From Diploptera punctata (taxonomy: Eukaryota > Arthropoda > Insecta > Blattodea > Blaberidae): 64,000 nt of DNA. The notes below the pieces were generated by a model. The model did no database searches. It saw only the letters and a list, made by a program, of their open reading frames with translations, and had not been told where the DNA came from. Both the position numbers and the translations under genes were made by a program. Where the stretch lies: positions 372,001 through 436,000 of the forward strand of contig JASPKZ010007527.1 of the NCBI GenBank assembly GCA_030220185.1, in the 5' to 3' direction. Below, piece after piece: positions 58,263 to 64,000 of this stretch; positions within the stretch are counted from its first letter, which is position 1; each line of letters begins with the position of its first letter.

Positions 58263-58806
58263 ATCTTAATAAATATGAAAATCAAATAAAACTACGTTTT
58301 ATTTTTATTTAATTAATAGATATGGATTTTCATCAAGTAAACACCAACTCAATTGATAACTAAACTTTATTTGAAACAATATAAAACAATAAATATGTAC
58401 TTGCCGCCATTTTATCACTGATTGGTGTCACGGCTTCCTATAGTTTCAACTAATAAACATTGTCCACACTGTTAACGTTAGTGAATTGTTTATAATGAAC
58501 GCAAATATTTCAAACAAAGATGTTATTATTTTACTGTTATTTATTATTTTGAAAACACCATCGCGCAAAAAATAATATAAAAAGCACGTTTGTGACGTGT
58601 TTTATAGAATATATCGCTATCGCTCGGTTTTTAAACATTTTCCTCGCTTCTGTGAAAACCACTTCCCAACCTGGCTTCGTAATGTAGTAATATCTAAACC
58701 TTCCTTTTTACAACACTTGCAGACAGTGGTTTCCCATCATTCTTTGAATAATACTAAATTAAAATAAAAACTGACAAAGTTCTGGAATAATGTTACGTCA
58801 TTACAG

Positions 58807-59217
58807 ATCTGATCGTGCTGGACACGTGTTCGAAGCCCGAAGTTGCTGTCCAAATGACTCTTCGCGCTCTTGTAATGGTGGAGGACACAGGTTTGTTGGC
58901 TCCTAGCTTCTTGGGATTCCTGGGTCCGTACGAATGGCCCACCCTGGAAGTAGTGTCCCGCATCACAGACGTCTTCGGTCTCACACACGTGGTACCTTAC
59001 TCCCGCGGACATCAGATCGGCAACGTGCTGCCAGTGGTGGCTCGAGACACGGACAAGACCGCTAGAAGTATTGTGGCGCTTATTGAACACTTGAAGTGGA
59101 CAACAGTGCTTCTGGTCAACACTGGTGAACCTGTCTTGACCGACAAAATTGTCAGCCTGGTTCAAAATACGTGTATCGTAATAGCATCCATCCAGGACAC
59201 CAACGCTCTTCGCCAAG
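58807..59217 (+). CDS. Class C GPCR-like receptor, exon 2 (Venus-flytrap domain)
   Basis: Acceptor ATTACAG at 58,800-58,806; donor CAAG/GTACAG at 59,217/59,218. The frame begins with AT (completed by the G of exon 1). It reads [20 protein letters not shown]: the DTC.KPE.A pattern is the class C/ANF-receptor hallmark after the first beta-alpha units. [14 protein letters not shown] and [10 protein letters not shown] follow (compare IG...S......A..F..P..SY). Then [20 protein letters not shown], matching the P.D..Q..A...L...F.W..V segment of such receptors. Ends with one base over, complementary to exon 3. Role: ligand-binding lobe outside the cell; receptor subtype not determined. Confidence 0.65.
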
Positions 59218-59267
59218 GTACAGTGTTTTCCACTTTAAGATTTGCTGAAACGAATGGACCTTCATAT

Positions 59268-59462
59268 GGTTGGTTGGTTGGTTGGTTGGTTGGTTGGTTG
59301 GTTGGTTGGTTGGTTGGTTGGTTGGTTGGTTGGTTGGTTGGTTGGTTGGTTGGTTGGTTGGTTGGTTGGTTGGTTGGTTGGTTGGTTGGTTGGTTGGTTG
59401 GTTGGTTGGTTGGTTGGTTGGTGGTTTGGTGGTTGGTTGGTTGGGTTGGTGGTTGGTTGGTA
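59268..59462 (+). repeat. (GGTT)n microsatellite = LINE 3' tail
   Basis: About 38 perfect GGTT units (59,268-59,421) then interrupted units to 59,462. It lies exactly between the left TSD and the stop codon of the LINE, so it is the (AACC)n tail of that LINE. The VGWLVGWL and NQPTNQPT ORFs on it are artefacts. Confidence 0.93.
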
Positions 59463-59871
59463 TCTAATGTCGAGCATTTGACATTCTCTCTCTTGCACTC
59501 CAATATTTAGCAGAAAGGCTGGTCTCTTCTACAAAAGCTGGACAACGGAGGAGATGGTTTCTTTCCATATCTTCATTTAAATTGCAAAAAGGGCATTTAG
59601 GTGAATCTGTTATGCCAAGTCTGTGTAGGTGTTTATTCAAGCAGTCATGTCCCGTTAGCAATCTGAATATTGCTACTGCAGATTTTCTTTGTAATGTAGT
59701 AATGTCATAAGCTTGTAGATTTCCCCATTCCTTTCCAGATGTTTTGGTGGTGTATTCTTCTCTAAGTTTATTGATGCATTTATTTGAGATAATTCTTTTG
59801 ATAGAGTGAAAGGAAACTGGAGTAGAAGTTGGGTTCGAAACAATTTTGCTACCCTTCTTGGCCAGAAAATC
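59268..59871 (-). pseudogene. RNase H-type LINE 3' end in intron 2, with TSD
   Basis: Insert of 604 bp with perfect 12-bp duplication GGACCTTCATAT at 59,256-59,267 and 59,872-59,883. The minus strand encodes the end of a LINE ORF: DFLAKKGSKIV (RNase H motif with D and LAK.G), SAVAIFRLLTGHDCLNKHL, then CPFCN..ED.ERNHLLRCPA (C-C-H-C knuckle) and a stop 5 bp before the simple-repeat tail. This fits Jockey/I-group LINEs. 5'-truncated but without frameshift over about 130 codons, so fairly young. Confidence 0.88.
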
Positions 59872-59969
59872 GGACCTTCATATATAGAAATGTATGATGT
59901 TCTGAGAGGGAAATGCAATATTAGAGATCAGATAGTATGCATCATAACAGCGTAAAATAAATCAAACTT

Positions 59970-60165
59970 TGCAAATACTTTACAACACTGACGCGAAAAA
60001 AAGTCAAAGTTCCAATCATACACCATGCGCATGCGCCAATAAACACGAAACGGTTACACTATGGAATCACGGTATGCAGCCAACATATACACCATATTTA
60101 AAACGAACAAAAAAAGCTAACCTAAGTACTCTAACCCGTGCAAGACCAACCTAAAAGCTGTGCGT
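59970..60165 (+). repeat. M3 dispersed repeat (intron 2)
   Basis: Second copy of the repeat at 48,055-48,255: CACCATGCGCATGCGCCAAT, AACACGAAACGG, ATGCAGCCAACATA, AAGACCAACCTAAAAGCT. Confidence 0.55.
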
Positions 60166-60535
60166 CTGTCACTCTAATCCTCCTAAACAAACTGGACCGA
60201 TTTTGATGAAATTGTTTGTGTGTGTTTGATTGGGTCCCTCAATGATTTAGTTTTACAATTGGGTCCTCTAAAACCATTAGGTGTAGGAGTTCACCTGAAG
60301 TGAAAATTTAAAAATCGTTCTAGCGGTCACAATTTTCAATGTTCCACAAAGAAACTCAGTACATCCTACAAAAATACATAAAGGTAGGCATTGTCAAAAG
60401 AAGAGCGAAATCCGACAATTAGAAGTGGGGGTTTACCTGAACGCCATGTTTGGTTCGTCTCAGCGTGTACCATACAATTTAATTAACTTTTTAATATTTA
60501 ATTTATTTAGCCGGATATTGGCTAGTAATAATACG
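60166..60535 (+). repeat. R1 dispersed repeat (intron 2)
   Basis: Begins GTGCGTCTGTCACTCTAATC; contains CCGATTTTGATGAAATTG and CATTAGGTGTAGGAGTTC shared with 44,040-44,395. Confidence 0.6.
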
Positions 60536-60839
60536 TAATAATGCTTTGTTTATTTTGGCAGAGTTAAGGCCATAAGGGCTTCTCTTCTACTCAACCAGCG
60601 CAAATTACAAATACGTGTTTACGGTACACACTGCATTATTTATAAAGAACTAGAAAATACTGGTGTTGACGCTGATTGGCGAAAAAAGTAGAAGAGAACA
60701 CGGGTCTGTTCAATGGGAGATGTACTATCTTTGCACTTTTGCTTTTTTCACTCATCATGAGATTTCGAATATGATTTATTCAGTTACATTAATTTAGATG
60801 AAAATGCTGACTGATAACGGAAAATATAGAATTTCCACA
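60536..60839. other. Unassigned sequence within intron 2
   Basis: No exon-like frame with good splice sites or repeat match found. Confidence 0.3.
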
Positions 60840-61672
60840 AAACCTATACGGCCTGTAGACTATATGTGTGTGTCTGTTTGTCCTTTATGCACGGCCACAT
60901 CGTTCATCCGATTGTGATGAGGCGTTTTGCAAAGTGTTCAGGAGTTTCCCGGGAAGGTTTTAGGCTATAAGACAGTTGTAATACTCAACTCCTTCACCCT
61001 TAAAAATCACCCTTTGTGGTGAAAAACATGTTTTCGGAACTTTTTGGGCGCTTAAATGACTTACGCTACCTAAACCATAACATATACACCGAATTAATTT
61101 ACACAGAATTGAATATCTCAAAACAATCTACAAGAAAGTTCGCGACAGCTTATGTTTATCTTTTACGATTAACTCTCAGTAACCATGTTTGTCTTTCAGC
61201 TCATATATGCCATGAAGATTCCCGGGACAACGCCGGGTAATCAGCACAGAGTATCTAAAAATAATTGCTATATAAATTTATAATTATTTTTCTTTTTTAT
61301 TTATACAACTAGTCAATACTAGTAAAATCATATCAAATTCCGTTGAGGTGAACAGTCAGAAAATAAAATTTTAAATCTACCTGTTGGCAGGTGCCGTCGT
61401 CCTCAACTGTTAAAATGTTAACTGGAGGCCTTTCGGAAGTTAACTTCCATCATCACTTCAAGTCCACATCGTCTTGAACAACAACAGATAGTAGCAGACT
61501 CATCCTGCTGATGGTGGAAATTACCTTCCGAAAGGCCTCCAGTTAACATTTTAACATAGTTGAGGACGACGGCACCTGCCAACAGGTGTATTTTAATTTT
61601 TATTTTATACAACTAGACATAAAAACACATTTTATTTATTTAGGCGTAGCAGCGAACACCGGGCTTTACCTA
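60840..61672 (+). repeat. R1 dispersed repeat interrupted by a foldback element (intron 2)
   Basis: R1 at 60,880-61,312 (CGGGACAACGCCGGGTAATC) resumes at 61,617-61,672 (AGGCGTAGCAGCGAACACCG). It ends only 35 bp before exon 3. Confidence 0.6.
61313..61603. mobile_element. PLE-E foldback element with 13-bp TSD
   Basis: 291 bp, duplication TTTATACAACTAG at 61,300-61,312 and 61,604-61,616. Inverted arms share GTTGAGGACGACGGCACCTG and AGGCCTCCAGTTAACATTTT. Hammerhead-like cores: plus CTGATGG at 61,508-61,514 (last A replaced by G) with GAAA at 61,530-61,533; minus GTGATGA (C3 replaced by G) at plus 61,450-61,456. Neither arm is intact. Confidence 0.75.
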
Positions 61673-61707
61673 GTTTTCAATAAACAGAATCCTAACTGAT
61701 GTTTCAG

Positions 61708-61985
61708 GAGCGGCGGTGTTGCTGATAACGGATGTGATCGGGGAACTCCCTGCGGTAAACACAACGCTCCTTGTGTTGGAGTTGGAATCCACAGACACCC
61801 AAGTGTTCGGCCTGAACTTACTGGCTGCTGCAGGTAGCATAGTGCGCAGGAACATGACGTCAGAGGAGTGGAATGGCGCTCTCAGGAGCACCACTGCCTT
61901 CAGGAGAGGGAAGAGAATATACTTCGGCATGGAGATGCCAGTGTTTGTGTATGTAAGACAACCAGGAGATGCGAAACTCAGAAAG
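61708..61985 (+). CDS. Class C GPCR-like receptor, exon 3
   Basis: Acceptor GTTTCAG at 61,701-61,707; donor AAAG/GTTAGT at 61,985/61,986. G from exon 2 plus GA gives Gly, then AAVLLITDVIGELPAVNTTL. Further on come VFGLNLLAAAGSIVRRNMTS and IYFGMEMPVFVYVRQPGDAK. Sequons NTT and NMT indicate a lumenal/extracellular location. This looks like the continuation of the ligand-binding domain, less conserved than exon 2. The next exon is not found before 64,000, and much of the remainder is transposons. Confidence 0.6.
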
Positions 61986-62103
61986 GTTAGTACCCGCTGC
62001 TATTCTCTTTTTTTTTTAATTGTTTTGAAGATACTTTGGTAATTTTATAAATCCTTTAATAATGGATTTATAATTAAAGGTTATATTTTTACAATTACTA
62101 TTT

Positions 62104-62818
62104 AACTCATGCCCCAAATGGGAGTCAATGACCAATCACGTTACAGTGATTTTTGATTTAAAACCAATCACAGTCGTGTTTCGCCTAAAATGTACCAACT
62201 AAAGTTTATCATAATAAAGAGAACACCTCCTTTTTAACATTCTCAATAGGTCATAGCATTATTTTGCAGTGACTTGACTCACTAAGAAATACGGCTACCA
62301 GATTGTATATATAGTGCATGCGGGAGTTTATATAAAAACATTTGTATCAATTGATTATACCACCAAAAAAAGAAACCACTGTTTGCACTTCCTTAAATGT
62401 ATTCTTTCCCAGAAAAATATTGTCATATTTACATCATAGGACATCAGAAATGAATTAATAAACAGTTTGTTGTGTTTCATTTTTTCTCCACTAGAGAGCA
62501 TTCTTACAATATTGCGTTCCTTTGGCAATAAATAGTATGATCTAGTTGCAGTGATAAACAAAAGAAGCAAATGAAGCGTACCAATCGTTTCTCATTTGTT
62601 TTTAAACATCGCCGTTTACATTAAATATATAAATATTTTAAAATAACTATAGTTAAATAATGATGTGTGAGTAAACAGCTTAATTTTATTCGTTAAATAG
62701 CCCTAACAAATGTCACTCTTGATTTCCAAATTCTCTAGATAAATTCACTCCTCACTTCGTTAGTCGTGAATTTATCGATAATTTGGAAATCACTCGTGGC
62801 GGCGTTACTTATGATAAT
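62104..62818 (-). mobile_element. M1 interspersed repeat, longest copy
   Basis: Inverted relative to 1,745-2,186 and about 270 bp longer. Ends: TTAACTCATGCCCCAAATGG on the left and GTTACTTATGATAA on the right, with the hairpin at 62,720-62,810. The 1,745 copy is an internal-deletion derivative of this form. Confidence 0.7.
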
Positions 62819-63097
62819 GAGGTTAACGAACAACAGCCATTTAAGTCGTTATTGAAGAACTATAGTTTCCACGAAGAGCGACTCTCAGCCCGCGGTTAAT
62901 AATGTGGGCCATGCAGAACCTACTCTAACTGGCTAACTCTATTCAACATCATGTGATAACAACATATTTATTCCGGGAACAATTGAAAGACGAGATCCTC
63001 AGCTTACGGAAGACGGAGATGGCGTGACCTAGAGAGCTTGGTTCTTGGATACTGGCACTAATTATAAACTTTTCTATCTTAAATATTTGTTTATTTA
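62819..63097. other. Unassigned sequence
   Basis: No exon or repeat recognised. Confidence 0.3.
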
Positions 63098-63370
63098 GTC
63101 CACCGCTGTAGTCTCTGGGTGGTTTCTCTGCCCCCTACGCAGCGGACCCCGGCTCGATCCCGGTAGAGACAAGTTTCCTGTCTAATGGGTTTTTTCGGGG
63201 TTTCTCCTCAGCTGTAAGGCACATATCAGGAAGCTTTAAGGTTCCAAACGGTCCCCGATCATCATCTGGTCATCATAATCACCATCATTCGTATTTGTCA
63301 TATTTAGTATGAATGTTGTGTTAGTATTGATTGGGAGGGGGCATTGGCATTGAGCTGATCATTCATTTAG
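63098..63370 (+). mobile_element. SINE-1 (body type 3)
   Basis: Forward: GTCCACCGCTGTAGTCTCTG, B-box-like GGCTCGATCCCGG, core (ATATCAGGAAGCTTTAAGG), type-3 body with ATTGAGCTGATCATTCATTT. Same body as 47,764-48,030. Confidence 0.8.
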
Positions 63371-63374
63371 GGAA

Positions 63375-63910
63375 ACATTGTGAAACAGGGGCATGGAAAC
63401 TCTTTGTCGGAAATCCGAAGGAAAGTCCTCAGTAGGTAGACCCAGAATCAGGTGGCAGAATAACATTAACCAACTTAGATCTGCTGAAATGAGATATCTT
63501 CGGAGGACTGCAGGATACACACTACTAGATCACAAAAAAATGAAGACATCTTAGAAGAATTGCACATGGAACCTTTAGGAAACAAAATTTCTGATTATAA
63601 GTCAAGATGGATGCAACGTGTTCATCGAATAGAAGATCACAGAATACCCAAACAAATGTTAAGATATCAACCTGCAGGAAGAAGAAGACCAGGACGTCCA
63701 CTCAAAACACTTTTGGATGTTGTTTCTCTTGAGGCCGAAACAGGTCAACAAATTACCTAAATTCGTGAATGTACTATGATGATGATGATGATTTGAGGGA
63801 AGTAAATTATACAGGGGATAATTAGAAAACATTAGCTCAGGATAGGGAAGTAACGAGAGTTTTGTGTCCGCACGGCCATGAACCTACGGGTTCGATAGTC
63901 CCAGTGAGTT
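63375..63910 (+). mobile_element. LINE-A split by LINE-B
   Basis: LINE-A C-terminal coding (GAWKLFVGNPKESPQ-equivalent, to AATAACATTAACCA at about 63,470) resumes at about 63,792 with ATTTGAGGGAAGTA and ends GTCCCAGTGAGTTAGG. Frames broken. Confidence 0.8.
63471..63792 (+). mobile_element. LINE-B fragment with (ATG)n tail, nested
   Basis: Forward: RSAEMRYLRRTAGYTLLDHK, a frameshift, then MQRVHRIEDHRIPKQMLRY, GRRRPGRPLKTLLD, a stop and (ATG)n. The tail joins LINE-A at its own ATGATTT, so the tail/target boundary cannot be resolved. Confidence 0.82.
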
Positions 63911-64000
63911 AGGTAGCAAAAAGTTATATTTACTGAAAATAATCACTCAAAAATCTGCAGACTCAAAATGGTTCACCTGTTTGCTGTCCGCGATCGAAAT

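Larger units (their letters stand above)
57950..58312. mobile_element. PLE-D foldback element
   Basis: Two nearly identical arms of about 165-170 bp in inverted orientation (57,950-58,120 and 58,145-58,312) around a short AT-rich centre. Both arms carry a hammerhead-like motif. No ORF. TSD not clear: similar AACT(T)CAATT phrases occur on both sides but are imperfect. Confidence 0.75.
57692..58682 (-). mobile_element. M2 repeat interrupted by a foldback element (intron 1)
   Basis: M2 sequence at 57,692-57,950 (GCGCGATACTGCG, GTCGTACTTACAGG) continues from about 58,360 to 58,682 (AAACTTTATTTGAAACAATA, GTACTTGCCGCCATTTT). The gap is filled by PLE-D and about 45 bp of unexplained sequence. Confidence 0.7.

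Noticed and set aside
59242..59510. GWLV-repeat and NQPT-repeat proteins
   Set aside because: They are translations of the (GGTT)n / (AACC)n LINE tail.
62819..63097. A fourth receptor exon
   Set aside because: An AG at about 62,919 is followed by frames without recognisable receptor sequence and with early stops.

Overview
This window looks like part of a large, transposon-rich insect genome. The evidence is intron-split coding exons, no bacterial-style operons, and dozens of degraded LINE, SINE, Penelope-like, mariner-like and hAT-like copies, many nested in one another. The LINE peptides resemble ones I associate with cockroaches and related Polyneoptera, but that is memory-based and only a weak identification.

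Layout. Positions 1-8,844 hold mainly 5'-truncated LINE copies, tRNA-derived SINEs and simple repeats. Positions 8,845-24,582 are one tandem array (about 15.7 kb, roughly 715 copies of a 22-bp purine-rich unit) that is open in all three forward frames. This produces very long but probably meaningless ORFs. From 24,583 to about 57,000 is a dense mosaic of transposable-element remnants. For many insertions the target-site duplication (TSD) can be read directly, so an order of insertion can be reconstructed. The only good host-gene candidate is at 57,097-61,985: three phase-compatible exons (57,097-57,298, 58,807-59,217, 61,708-61,985) encoding part of an extracellular Venus-flytrap (ANF-receptor-like) domain of the class C GPCR type. 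Its introns are filled with LINE, foldback and microsatellite insertions. The gene appears to continue past the window or in exons I could not identify.

Names used here are local labels. LINE-A is the commonest LINE (C-terminus AMNLRVR, tetranucleotide GTTA/GTAA-type 3' tail). LINE-B has an (ATG)n tail. LINE-C to LINE-J are other LINE C-terminal remnants. SINE-1 to SINE-5 have tRNA-like heads. PLE-B to PLE-E are foldback elements with hammerhead-ribozyme-like cores; PLE-B keeps a short Penelope-like C-terminal coding tail. M1, M2, M3 and R1 are dispersed repeats of unknown class.

The most interesting signals are: (1) the stop-free 22-bp megaminisatellite ending on a LINE-like coding remnant; (2) hammerhead-like motifs in four foldback families, one arm of which (58,000-58,059, minus strand) keeps all core bases; (3) a SINE family whose identical tRNA-like head and core are joined to three different 3' bodies; (4) a solo helix-turn-helix ORF bracketed by inverted repeats at 52,490-52,965; and (5) a (GGTT)n microsatellite that is visibly the 3' tail of a LINE inserted in the receptor intron.
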